A stretch of 64,000 nucleotides of DNA from Pseudonocardia alaniniphila. GTDB taxonomy: Bacteria; Actinomycetota; Actinomycetes; Mycobacteriales; Pseudonocardiaceae. The translations under genes and the position numbers were made by a program. Positions within the stretch are counted from its first letter, which is position 1. The number at the start of each line of letters is the position of its first letter. The stretch covers positions 1-64,000 of the forward strand of contig NZ_JAKXMK010000041.1 of assembly GCF_022524485.1 (NCBI RefSeq). The letters are read 5' to 3'. Under the pieces are notes generated by a model that did not search any database, had not been told where the DNA came from, and saw only the letters and a list, made by a program, of their open reading frames with translations. Below, in pieces: positions 1 to 8,085 of this stretch.

Positions 1-71
1 TCGCTGTCGGGGTGGTGGTGCTGGTGGTGCTGCGCATGACGGGCCGCACGACCGAACTGAAGGTGAGCTGA
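1..71 (+). CDS. 3' end of a membrane protein (partial)
   Basis: An open frame enters from the left edge and ends at a TGA at 69-71. The visible residues are a Val/Leu-rich stretch followed by a short polar tail ending in LKVS, which looks like the last transmembrane helix and cytoplasmic end of a membrane protein. It converges with the acyl-CoA dehydrogenase on the other strand, 15 bp away. The gene body lies outside the window, so no function can be given. Confidence 0.45.
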   Translation, partial: AVGVVVLVVLRMTGRTTELKVS

Positions 72-86
72 CCCGCCCGCCTCGGC

Positions 87-1277
87 TCAGCCGCGGGCGG
101 CCGCACCGAGGGCCAGACGGGCGATGATCACCTGCTGGATCTGCGAGGTGCCCTCGTAGATCCGGAACAGCCGGGCGTCGCGGTAGAAGCGCTCCACCGC
201 GACGCCGCGGATGTACCCGGCCCCGCCGTGCACCTGCACCGCGCGGTCGGCCACCCGGCCCACCATCTCGCTGGCGAAGTACTTCGCCGCCGAGGGGCCC
301 TTCACCTTGTCGGTGCCGGCGTCGTAGGCGCGGGCGACGTCGAGCACGAGTGCACGGCCCGCGTAATGGTCGGTGATCGAGTCGGCGATCAGGCCCTGGA
401 TCAGCTGGTAGGACGCGATGGGCCGGCCACCCTGCTGGCGGGTCTTCGCGAACTCCACCGACTCGTGCACCAGCCTCCCGGCCATCCCGACGCACAGCGC
501 GGCGATGTGGGCTCGGCCGTGCGCCAGGCACTTCGTGGCGGTCCGGAACCCCTGGTCGAGGCCGGCCTCGCCGCCGACGAGCGCCTCGGCCGGGACGCGC
601 ACGTCGTCGAGGTGGACGTCGGCGGTCCACGCGCCGAACTGGCCCATCTTGTGGTCCTTCGGGCCGATCGTGAGCCCGGGCGTGCCGGCCGGCACCAGGA
701 AAGTCGAGATGCCGCGGTTGCCGACGGCGTCGGGGTTGGTGCGAGCGAACACCATGATGACGTCGGCGACCGGGGCGTTGGTGATGAAGCGCTTGGAGCC
801 GTTGATCACCCAGCCGGTGCCCTCGCGCCGGGCCGCGGTGACGAGCCCGGACGGGTCGGAGCCCGCGTCGGCCTCGGTGAGGCCGAACGACGCCGTCACC
901 TCGCCCGACGCGAGCCGCGGCAGCCAGGCCTTCTTCTGCTCGTCGGTGCCGCCCACGAGAAGCACCTGGCCGGCGATGCCGTTGTTGGTGCCGAAGAGCG
1001 AGCGCAACGCCGGGGTGGTCCAGCCCAGTTCGAACGCGAGCTGTGCCTCCTCCTCGAGCGTCATCCCGAGGCCGCCGTACTCCTCGGGGATCGCGAAGCC
1101 GTAGAGGCCCATCTCCTTGCAGGTCGCGATGATCCGCTCCGGGATGGCGTCCTCGGCGTCGATCTGCTCCTCCAGCGGCACGACCTCCTTGCGGATGAAC
1201 GTGCGCACCGCGGACAGCACGTCGGCCAGGTCGGAAGGCTCCACGTCGATCTCCCGTCGTTCGTCGCTCGGGGCCAC
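87..1277 (-). CDS. Acyl-CoA dehydrogenase
   Basis: A 396-residue FAD flavoprotein of the acyl-CoA dehydrogenase family, which oxidises acyl-CoA thioesters to trans-2-enoyl-CoA and passes electrons to ETF. The usual order is visible: an N-terminal helical domain, the middle beta domain with FGLTEADAGSD and GSKRFITNA flavin-contact motifs, and a C-terminal helical domain with QVHGGAGYIRG. The YEGTSQIQ motif near the end holds the position of the catalytic glutamate. The length is typical. The start is a GTG at 1277; no better ATG exists nearby. The substrate cannot be told from sequence, and the next gene upstream (DUF302) does not help. Confidence 0.93.
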   Translation of the reverse strand: MAPSDERREIDVEPSDLADVLSAVRTFIRKEVVPLEEQIDAEDAIPERIIATCKEMGLYGFAIPEEYGGLGMTLEEEAQLAFELGWTTPALRSLFGTNNGIAGQVLLVGGTDEQKKAWLPRLASGEVTASFGLTEADAGSDPSGLVTAARREGTGWVINGSKRFITNAPVADVIMVFARTNPDAVGNRGISTFLVPAGTPGLTIGPKDHKMGQFGAWTADVHLDDVRVPAEALVGGEAGLDQGFRTATKCLAHGRAHIAALCVGMAGRLVHESVEFAKTRQQGGRPIASYQLIQGLIADSITDHYAGRALVLDVARAYDAGTDKVKGPSAAKYFASEMVGRVADRAVQVHGGAGYIRGVAVERFYRDARLFRIYEGTSQIQQVIIARLALGAAARG

Positions 1278-1325
1278 GCTAACGGCCCGCTGCGACGGTG
1301 AGCGACGGTGGGACGGGAACTCCGG

Positions 1326-1835
1326 TCAGCCGGCGAGGTCGGCCGGAGGTGTGGCGCCCAGGGCGGTGAGCAGGGTGGCGACCTTGCGGTCCAACTCCCG
1401 TCCGACGGCCGAGATCTCCGCCCGTCCGAGGCTGTCGAACTGCGTGCTCGGCTGCTCGAAGACGCAGACCGCCTCACCGGACGGGTCGGCGTGGATCAGG
1501 AACCGCAGCGGGGCATACATCGTGGCCACCGGGTCGTAGCGGTACATCCGCTCCGCGATCACGTGGTTGCCCACGAGGTACTCGGTGCTGTCCCACACGG
1601 CGCGGCCGCCCACCATGAGCGACGGTACGTCGAGTGCCCAGAAGCGCATGAGGCCGAGCGGTGCCGTGCGGCCCGCGAGCCTCACTACGTCGTCCCAGTT
1701 CTCGAGTGCCGTGAACCGGTCGAGGTCGATGGCCGGCAGCAGGTCCTCGAACCGGCGGATGGCCTCGGCGTAGGGCATCCCGAGTGGCACGGAGAGCCGG
1801 CGCACGGTCCGGGTCGCCGTCGTTGTGTCTGTCAT
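1326..1835 (-). CDS. DUF302-domain protein
   Basis: A 169-residue protein that resembles the DUF302 family: an N-terminal segment with RFEDLLPAID followed by alternating strands and helices, and a late VFEQPSTQFDSLG segment typical of the family end. DUF302 proteins are small single-domain proteins of unknown role. The ATG at 1835 is chosen because a GAGGTGAG ribosome-binding site sits about 6 nt before it; the in-frame GTG three codons upstream lies inside that site. It is transcribed towards the acyl-CoA dehydrogenase, with a 48-bp gap, and may be cotranscribed with it. The family assignment is by resemblance only. Confidence 0.7.
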   Translation of the reverse strand: MTDTTTATRTVRRLSVPLGMPYAEAIRRFEDLLPAIDLDRFTALENWDDVVRLAGRTAPLGLMRFWALDVPSLMVGGRAVWDSTEYLVGNHVIAERMYRYDPVATMYAPLRFLIHADPSGEAVCVFEQPSTQFDSLGRAEISAVGRELDRKVATLLTALGATPPADLAG

Positions 1836-1928
1836 GGTTCTCACCTCGCAGTATCTGACATGCTCAACGAAAGCTAGCCCGGTCGAGGGTAAGCGCGAAA
1901 ACTTCGTTTGTGCAAGTCAGATGGCGGG

Positions 1929-2594
1929 CTACTGCACCAGCGCGAGCAGGAAGCCGTCGTATCCCTTCGTGCCGACCGTCTGTATCACGGTGGCGCTCAC
2001 CCGTTGCTCCCGTGCGACGGCCTCGGCGAGCCGGCGGGTGCCGACGACCGAGGGGTCATCACTTCGGGCGTCGGCCACCCCGCCGTTGCGCACGACGTTG
2101 TCGACGATGATCATGCCGCCGGGCCGTGACAGCCGCAGGGCATGCTCGAAGTACACGAGGTTGGACGCCTTGTCGGCGTCGATGAACGCGAGGTCGAAGG
2201 GGCTGTCAACGGCGGGATCGAGAGCCGCGAGGGTGTCGGCGGCGGGCCCGACCCGTACCTCCGTGACTCCGGAGAGACCGGCCCCGGCCAGGTTCGACCT
2301 GGCCACCTCGGCGTGCCGGGGGTCGATCTCGCACGTGATCAGCCGCCCGTCCGGAGGGAGGGCTCGGGCCAGCCAGATCGTCGAGTAGCCGCCCAGGGTG
2401 CCGACCTCGAGGATCCGCCGCGCGCCGATCGAGCGCGCCAGCAGGTGCAGCATCTTGCCCTGGTGCGGGGAGACGTCGATCCCAGGCAGGCCACCGGCGG
2501 CATTGGCCTCCAGTGCGGAGTCGAGCACCGGATCGCGTTCGAGCAGCAGCTGTCCGAAGTAGTCGTCGACCGACGACCACACGTCCTCAACCAT
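1929..2594 (-). CDS. Class I SAM-dependent O-methyltransferase
   Basis: A 221-residue O-methyltransferase of the catechol/caffeoyl-CoA type (Methyltransf_3). The SAM-binding motif I is ILEVGTLGGYSTIWLA, followed by the acidic motif CEIDPRHAEVA. FIDADK and IVDNVVRNG correspond to the metal-binding and catalytic segments of cation-dependent members. It would transfer a methyl group from SAM to a hydroxyl of a small aromatic or polyketide substrate. The ATG at 2594 gives the usual family length; a longer reading to 2687 adds an arginine-rich stretch without family similarity. It is divergent from the histidine kinase that starts at 2727. Confidence 0.88.
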   Translation of the reverse strand: MVEDVWSSVDDYFGQLLLERDPVLDSALEANAAGGLPGIDVSPHQGKMLHLLARSIGARRILEVGTLGGYSTIWLARALPPDGRLITCEIDPRHAEVARSNLAGAGLSGVTEVRVGPAADTLAALDPAVDSPFDLAFIDADKASNLVYFEHALRLSRPGGMIIVDNVVRNGGVADARSDDPSVVGTRRLAEAVAREQRVSATVIQTVGTKGYDGFLLALVQ

Positions 2595-2726
2595 GTGGCC
2601 GAGCCTAGGGTGCCGGAGATCGGCTTCGCGCCGGATCTCGGGCGCGCGGAATGTCGGGTTGGCCCTACCCTGCCTGCGGAGGTGCACCGGCTGGGGCCGG
2701 CGACCACGGGGGGCGAGGGTGGGCGC

Positions 2727-4037
2727 ATGACAGGAGTGGAGTACGTCACGGCGCCGTCGCCCGCCACGAGGGCCGTGGGTATCAGCAGATTCTGGCGGGG
2801 CATCGGCTATCTCCTCGGCGGCCTGCCGGTCGGCATCGTCGCGTTCGTCGTCGCGATCGTCGGGTTCGTACTCGGCCTGGGGACCTTCGTCATCTGGATC
2901 GGTCTACCCGTGCTGGTACTCACGCTGCGGGCAGCGCGTGGGCTCGCGGTCGTCGAGCGTCGATCCACCGAGTGGGCCACCGGCCGGGCTCTGCCTCCGC
3001 ACTACTACCGCGAGCCGACTGGCCGGGGTATCGGGAGGCTCTTCCGAGCGCTGATCGATCCGCAGTCGTGGCGGGACATGCTCCACGCCGTGGTCGCCCT
3101 CCCGCTGCGGATCGCGACGTTCGTCATCACCGTCGCATGGACCGTCGGCGGGCTGGGCGGGCTGCTGTACGTCACCTGGCAGTGGGCCTTGCCCGATGAC
3201 GACGAGGGCGGCGGGCTGTACTGGCTGCTGACCGGTGACCAGGGCCGGGCCGGCGAGATCGCGGTCAACACGGTGCTGGGCGCGGTGATGCTGGCGACCT
3301 CGCCGTTCGTGGTGCGCGGCCTCGTCGCCACGCGTGCCGGCCTCGCCCGGGGCCTGCTCACCAACCAGACCGCCGCGCTGCGGGCCCGCGCTGCCCAGCT
3401 GGAGTTGAGCAGGCGCGCTGCCGTGCAGGCCGAGGCGCAGACGCTGCGACGGCTGGAGCGTGACATCCACGACGGCCCGCAGCAGCGCCTGGTGCGGCTC
3501 AACATGGACCTCGAAGCCGTCGCCCGCCGCCTCGACGACGACCCGGACAAGGCACGCCCCCTCGTCGCCGAGGCACTGGAGCAGAGCCGGGAGGCGTTGG
3601 GTGAGCTGCGCGCCCTCTCCCGCGGCATCGCCCCGCCGATCCTCGCCGACCGAGGGCTCGGGCCGGCACTCGCCGCGGCCGCCGCCCGGTGCCCGGTGCA
3701 GGTCTCCCTCGACGTGGCGCTGCCGCAGGGCGAACGGCTCGCCCCTGCCGTCGAGAACACGGCCTACTTCGTGGTGACCGAGGCCCTCACGAACGTCGCG
3801 AAACACGCACAGGCCACGCTGTGCACCGTGCAGGTGAGTGCCGACGCCCAGCGGGTGCTCGTCCAGGTGCGTGACGACGGACGCGGCGGCGCCCACCTCG
3901 GCAAGGGCCACGGCCTCGCCGGGTTGGCCGACCGGCTCGCCACCGTCGAGGGCGCGCTGGACGTCGTGAGCCCGCCCGGTGGTCCGACGGTGCTGACCGC
4001 CGATATCCCGCTCGCCGGGCTGGGGGAGCGGCCATGA
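2727..4037 (+). CDS. NarL-family sensor histidine kinase
   Basis: A 436-residue membrane sensor kinase. Residues about 20-200 form the membrane-embedded sensor domain common in actinobacterial kinases of this class, with four hydrophobic segments. The HisKA_3 dimerisation domain has ERDIHDGPQQRLVRL with the phospho-acceptor at His248. The C-terminal HATPase domain shows the N-box TEALTNVAKHA and the glycine-rich GKGHGLAGLADRL. The start at 2727 places the first membrane segment correctly. The response regulator gene begins 14 bp downstream, so the two form one operon and a cognate two-component system. The stimulus is unknown. Confidence 0.93.
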   Translation: MTGVEYVTAPSPATRAVGISRFWRGIGYLLGGLPVGIVAFVVAIVGFVLGLGTFVIWIGLPVLVLTLRAARGLAVVERRSTEWATGRALPPHYYREPTGRGIGRLFRALIDPQSWRDMLHAVVALPLRIATFVITVAWTVGGLGGLLYVTWQWALPDDDEGGGLYWLLTGDQGRAGEIAVNTVLGAVMLATSPFVVRGLVATRAGLARGLLTNQTAALRARAAQLELSRRAAVQAEAQTLRRLERDIHDGPQQRLVRLNMDLEAVARRLDDDPDKARPLVAEALEQSREALGELRALSRGIAPPILADRGLGPALAAAAARCPVQVSLDVALPQGERLAPAVENTAYFVVTEALTNVAKHAQATLCTVQVSADAQRVLVQVRDDGRGGAHLGKGHGLAGLADRLATVEGALDVVSPPGGPTVLTADIPLAGLGERP

Positions 4038-4051
4038 GGGAGGTTCGTTAG

Positions 4052-4693
4052 GTGCGTGTTGTGCTGGCGGAGGACTCGCTCCTGCTGAGGGAGGGACTGG
4101 TCCGGCTCCTCGACGAGGCGGGGGCGTCCGTGGTGGCGGCGGTCGGGGACGGCAAGGCGCTCGTCGAGGCCGTTCACGAGCACCGGCCCGACGTCGCCGT
4201 CGTCGACGTCCGGATGCCGCCGACGTTCACCGACGAGGGGCTGCGTGCCTCCCTCGAGGTGCGCCGGACGGTGCCGGGCACGGCGATCCTCGTGCTGTCG
4301 CAGTACGTCGAGGAGTCCTACGCCTCCGACCTGCTCACCGCGGGCGGGGGCGTCGGCTATCTGCTCAAGGACCGGGTGGCGAAGCTCGCCGACCTGTCCG
4401 ACGCACTGGAGCGCGTGGTCGACGGCGGCACGGTGCTCGACCCCGAGGTCGTCTCCGCGCTGTTCGCACATCGCCGCCGCCGCGACCCGCTCTCCACACT
4501 GTCGCCCCGCGAGCGCGAGGTGCTGGGACTCATGGCCGAGGGCCGCACGAACACCGCGATCGGCCGCACCCTCGTGATCACCCAGGGTGCCGTCGAGAAG
4601 CACATCTCCTCGATCTTCACCAAGCTCGGGCTTCCCCCGTCCGGCGACGATCACCGGCGGGTCATGGCCGTGCTCACCTGGCTCGGGGTCTGA
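4052..4693 (+). CDS. LuxR-type response regulator
   Basis: A 213-residue NarL/FixJ response regulator. The receiver domain (about 1-120) has the acidic pocket AEDS at residues 7-8 and the phospho-acceptor Asp52 in VVDVRMPP, with the conserved lysine in YLLKD. The C-terminal LuxR helix-turn-helix starts at LSPREREVLGLMAEG. The start is a GTG at 4052 preceded by GGAGG-like sequence that overlaps the end of the kinase gene region. It is the partner of the histidine kinase immediately upstream; targets are not identifiable here. Confidence 0.94.
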   Translation: MRVVLAEDSLLLREGLVRLLDEAGASVVAAVGDGKALVEAVHEHRPDVAVVDVRMPPTFTDEGLRASLEVRRTVPGTAILVLSQYVEESYASDLLTAGGGVGYLLKDRVAKLADLSDALERVVDGGTVLDPEVVSALFAHRRRRDPLSTLSPREREVLGLMAEGRTNTAIGRTLVITQGAVEKHISSIFTKLGLPPSGDDHRRVMAVLTWLGV

Positions 4694-4753
4694 GCGCGCC
4701 GATCATCGGCGGCGTCGGACATTCTGTTCCGTGAACCCCGATTGGTCAGATCT

Positions 4754-4759
4754 TATAGT
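4754..4759 (+). promoter_or_regulatory. -10 element of a leaderless promoter
   Basis: TATAGT lies 6 nt before the GTG start at 4766. That is the spacing expected when transcription begins at or next to the start codon, and no ribosome-binding site is visible. A convincing -35 is not seen. Leaderless mRNAs are common in actinobacteria. Confidence 0.5.
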
Positions 4760-4765
4760 TCACGT

Positions 4766-5305
4766 GTGAATATCTGTGTTTTTCTCTCCGGCGCAGACCT
4801 CGACGAGCGCTACACGCGCCCGGCCAGGGAGTTCGCCGAGCTCATCGGCAAGGGCGGCCACACCCTGGTGTGGGGTGGATCGGATACCGGGCTGATGAAG
4901 GTCGTCGCCGACGGAGTACGGGAGTCCGGAGGGCGGCTCGTCGGGTTCTCGGTCAGCTTTCTCCGGGACTGGGCCAGGAAGGACGCCGACGAGATGGTGA
5001 TCGCCAAGGATCTCGCGGAACGAAAGGCGCTGCTGCTGGCCGGATCGGACGCCGTGGTGGTGCTGGCAGGCGGCCTGGGCACGTTGGACGAGGCCACCGA
5101 GGTGCTGGAGCTGAAGAAGCACAAACTGCACAACAAGCCGGTGGTGCTGCTGAACACGGCGGGCTTCTACGACGGGTTGACACTCCAGCTCCGGCGGATG
5201 GAGGAGGAGGGCTTCCTGCCGGTTCCCTTGGCCGAGCTGGTCTTCGTCGCCGACGAGGGCGCCGCTGCGCTCGCCCACCTGGAGGAGTCCGTCGCTACGC
5301 GGTGA
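4766..5305 (+). CDS. LOG-family Rossmann-fold protein (TIGR00730-like)
   Basis: A 179-residue protein of the LOG/lysine-decarboxylase-like family. It carries the family nucleotide-binding segment LAGGLGTLDEATEVL (a variant of PGGxGTxxE) and an ARKDADEMV helix with the conserved catalytic-site arginine and nearby glutamate. Characterised members are cytokinin riboside 5'-monophosphate phosphoribohydrolases that release free base from nucleotides; many bacterial copies are misnamed lysine decarboxylases. The GTG at 4766 is preferred because the sequence MNICVFLSG matches family N-termini and the -10 element sits directly upstream. It stands alone between the two-component system and the AhpD-like gene. 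Confidence 0.85.
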   Translation: MNICVFLSGADLDERYTRPAREFAELIGKGGHTLVWGGSDTGLMKVVADGVRESGGRLVGFSVSFLRDWARKDADEMVIAKDLAERKALLLAGSDAVVVLAGGLGTLDEATEVLELKKHKLHNKPVVLLNTAGFYDGLTLQLRRMEEEGFLPVPLAELVFVADEGAAALAHLEESVATR

Positions 5306-5391
5306 CGGGTCGTCGGCAAGAGAATTGGCCCAGGAATCCGTCGTGGGAATGACCCAGAATCCAGCAGTACCCGGCACGTAGCGTCGCAGGC

Positions 5392-5891
5392 GTGACAACG
5401 ATCAGCGCCCAGGACGACACGAACTACCTCCCAGAGCACGCACCGCGCGTGGACTGGATCAAGCTCGCTCCCGACGTCTACAAAGCCATGATCCGTCTCG
5501 ACACGGCTGTGCGGAACGGCGTCGAGACGACGTTGCTCAACCTGGTCAAGATCCGCGCGTCCCAGATCAACCACTGCGCCTTCTGTCTGGACATGCACAG
5601 CAAGGATGCGCTGGCGGCCGGTGAGTCGGCGGAGCGGATCATCCAGGTCAACGCGTGGACGGAGTCGAAGCACTTCTTCACGGCGAAGGAGATCGCGGCG
5701 ATCGAGCTGACCGAGGCGATCACCGTGCTCACCGACGGATTCGTCCCGGATGAGGTGTACGCGAGGGCTGCGGCCGAGTTCGACGAGACCGAGCTGCCCA
5801 CCTCATCGCCGCGATCGCGACGATCAACGCGTTCAACCGCTTCGGTGTCTCCACTCGGATGGTCCCCGGTCACTACATGCCGGGCGCCTAG
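5392..5891 (+). pseudogene. Frameshifted AhpD-like carboxymuconolactone decarboxylase family gene
   Basis: Residues 1-135 read as an AhpD-type CMD protein with the redox/acid-base motif NHCAFCLDMHSKDAL (CxxC...H). After about position 5796 the frame is lost: one base seems to be missing in gagctgccca. The next frame continues the family sequence as HLIAAIATINAFNRFG...GHYMPGA and stops at the TAG at 5889-5891. Read in the original frame, translation runs on into the next gene and would give a false 432-residue fusion. Intact members are about 165-residue peroxide- or lactone-related enzymes. Either the gene is broken or the sequence has a one-base error. Confidence 0.8.
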
Positions 5892-5964
5892 CGCCCGCGT
5901 CGATCTGCGCACGCATCTGACATCCGCACCATTCACCCCTCGCCTTCCTCGGGACAAGAAAATA

Positions 5965-6690
5965 ATGACGGTCTCCACTTTCCGTGCCCTGCACCATGAC
6001 CGCCCCGCAGGCGACCCGCTCGTCCTGGCGGGGCCGTGGGACGCTGCCAGCGCGCGGGTCTTCGCCGACGCCGGCTACGCCGCCCTCGCCACCCCGAGCG
6101 CCGGGGTCGCCGCCTCGCTCGGATACGAGGACGGCTCGACCCCGCTCGACGAGATGTTCACCGCGGTGGCCAGGATCGCCCGGGCCGTCTCCGTGCCCGT
6201 ATCCGCCGACGTCGAGTGGGGTTACGGCCTCGCACCCAGGGAGCTGGTCGGGCGGCTACTGGAGACGGGCGTCGTCGGCTGCAACCTGGAGGACTCCGAG
6301 CACCACACCGCGATGAAGGAGCCCAAGCGGCACGCGGATTGGCTGGCCGAGGTACGGGCCGAGGCCGGTGACGACCTCTTCATCAACGCGCGCGTCGACA
6401 CCTTCCTGTTCGGGACGGGTGACCCGGCCGACGCCGTGGAACGCGCCCGTCTGTATGTGGCCGCCGGCGCCGACTGTGTGTACCCGCTCCTCGCGCCGCC
6501 CGAGGTGCTCCCGGCGCTGCGGGAGGGCATCGAGGGCCCCATCAACATGGCTGCTGGACCGGACAAGAGGTCCGTGGCCGAGCTGGGACGGCTGGGCGCG
6601 ACGCGCATCACCTTCGGCCCGGAGATGCAGCAGTACGCGATCGAGGCGATCGGCGAACTCGCGATGGGGCTGCTCGTCACCACCGGCTGA
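5965..6690 (+). CDS. Isocitrate lyase/PEP mutase-like enzyme
   Basis: A 241-residue TIM-barrel protein of the isocitrate lyase/phosphoenolpyruvate mutase superfamily. Visible family features are LAGPWDAASARVFADAGY near the N-terminus, the metal-site segment VSADVEWGYG, the substrate segment NLEDSEH, and INARVDTFLFG. Members cleave or form C-C or P-C bonds in 2-oxo/2-hydroxy acids such as oxaloacetate, methylisocitrate or phosphonates; small members like this are often 2-methylisocitrate-lyase-like. The ATG at 5965 follows directly on the broken AhpD-like gene. Its neighbours (AhpD, HsaA-like flavoprotein, MFS transporter) suggest a small degradative operon. Confidence 0.85.
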   Translation: MTVSTFRALHHDRPAGDPLVLAGPWDAASARVFADAGYAALATPSAGVAASLGYEDGSTPLDEMFTAVARIARAVSVPVSADVEWGYGLAPRELVGRLLETGVVGCNLEDSEHHTAMKEPKRHADWLAEVRAEAGDDLFINARVDTFLFGTGDPADAVERARLYVAAGADCVYPLLAPPEVLPALREGIEGPINMAAGPDKRSVAELGRLGATRITFGPEMQQYAIEAIGELAMGLLVTTG

Positions 6691-6832
6691 GCGCCCTGCC
6701 CGTCGGGGTACACGTCGAACTCGGTATTCCCCTTTCGTTGGCGAAACCGTGACATGAATCGTCAACGGTCCAATCTCATCCTGTCTGGATGGTTGAATGA
6801 ACATGACTTCACATTTCCTGAAGGAAAGCCCG

Positions 6833-8041
6833 ATGAGTACGGACTTTTCGGAATCAGTGGGCCGGTCGAGGGATGACCGATCTTTCCTGGTCGCCCGCGC
6901 GGAGCGGCTCCGGCAGATTCTGGCGGACAACGCCCAGCAGGGAGCCGCTGACCGACGGGTCACCGAGTCGAGCATCGCCGCGCTCGCGGAGGCGGGCCTG
7001 TTCAAGGTGATGCTGCCCAGGCGATACGGCGGATACGAGGCTGGCGTCCGCACGAGTCTCGACGTGATGGCGGCCGTCGCGTACGGCGACGGCGCCGCGG
7101 GCTGGGTGGTGTCGCTGGTGAACCACTCCGCCTGGGACATCGGATTGTGCCCGACACGTGTGCAGGACGAGGTGTTCGGCGCCGACCCGGACACCCGGGT
7201 GTGTGGCTCGCTCGCGCCTGTGGGCACCGCTGTCGCGGTCGAGGGAGGTGTGCGGCTGTCCGGCCGTTGGGGCTACGTCTCGGGCTCGCTGCACGCCCAG
7301 TGGGCAATGCTCGGGTTCAACCTCGTCGACGAGACCGGGGCTGTGATCGAGGGCGCGGTCGCACCCGTCCCGGCCGCCGACTACACAGTGTCCGACACAT
7401 GGTTCACGGCCGGGATGAGGGGGTCGGGAAGCAACACGCTCAGCGCCGAGGACGTGTTCGTGCCGTGGCATCGCGTGGTGCTGCGGGCACGCCTGGACGC
7501 GGGCGACTACCCCACCGAGCACAAGGACGAGATCACTTATCGCAGCGGCTTCTACCCGACTCACACGATGGGGCTGATCGGCCCGCTCCTGGGGCTGGGG
7601 CGGGCGGCGCTCGACCACGTGCTGGACGCGGCGGGCACGAAGCGGGTGGCCGGCACCGTGTTCCGTCGGCAGGCCGACTCCGCCGGCCTCCAGATGCTGC
7701 TCGGCGACGCCGCTCTTCTGATTGACACCGCGCACCTGCACGCGTACCGGGCGGCCGACGACCTCGACGATCACGCCGCACGAGGTGAGCAGCCGTCCTT
7801 CCCCACACGGGCCCGGGTGCGGGCGGACGCGAGCCGGGCAGCGGGACAGGTGGTGGACGCGATCACCATCCTGCTCGACGTGCACGGTTCCGGGGGCTTC
7901 GTCGATTCCAGTCCGCTGCAGCGGATCTGGCAGGACGCGAACGTCGCGGCGCGGCATGTGTCTCTGCTGCCGGGCATCAGCTCCGAGGTCTACGGGAAGG
8001 CCCTCCTTGGTCTTCCGAACGATGTCGTGCTGTCCCTGTAG
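6833..8041 (+). CDS. HsaA-like flavin-dependent monooxygenase / acyl-CoA dehydrogenase fold
   Basis: A 402-residue protein of the acyl-CoA dehydrogenase fold that lacks the classical YEG catalytic segment and ends in a LLGLPNDVVLSL tail. It instead resembles the HsaA/HpaB-type oxygenase group, which uses reduced FMN or FAD to hydroxylate aromatic substrates. Motifs include LFKVMLPRRYGGYEAG, DGAAGWVVSLVNHSAW and DVHGSGGFVDSSPLQRIWQD. The ATG at 6833 has AAGGA 7 nt before it, so the longer reading from 6797 is not used. It is paralogous in layout to the protein at 56126-57343. The downstream MFS gene is 44 bp away and probably cotranscribed. Confidence 0.85.
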   Translation: MSTDFSESVGRSRDDRSFLVARAERLRQILADNAQQGAADRRVTESSIAALAEAGLFKVMLPRRYGGYEAGVRTSLDVMAAVAYGDGAAGWVVSLVNHSAWDIGLCPTRVQDEVFGADPDTRVCGSLAPVGTAVAVEGGVRLSGRWGYVSGSLHAQWAMLGFNLVDETGAVIEGAVAPVPAADYTVSDTWFTAGMRGSGSNTLSAEDVFVPWHRVVLRARLDAGDYPTEHKDEITYRSGFYPTHTMGLIGPLLGLGRAALDHVLDAAGTKRVAGTVFRRQADSAGLQMLLGDAALLIDTAHLHAYRAADDLDDHAARGEQPSFPTRARVRADASRAAGQVVDAITILLDVHGSGGFVDSSPLQRIWQDANVAARHVSLLPGISSEVYGKALLGLPNDVVLSL

Positions 8042-8085
8042 CAGCCCGCCTCGCAACGTCGCCCGGTAAGTCACGAGGAAGATCG

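Noticed and set aside
5392..6690. A 432-residue AhpD/PEP-mutase fusion protein
   Set aside because: The middle part (after about residue 135) has no family sense, and both true continuations exist in other frames or at a later ATG.
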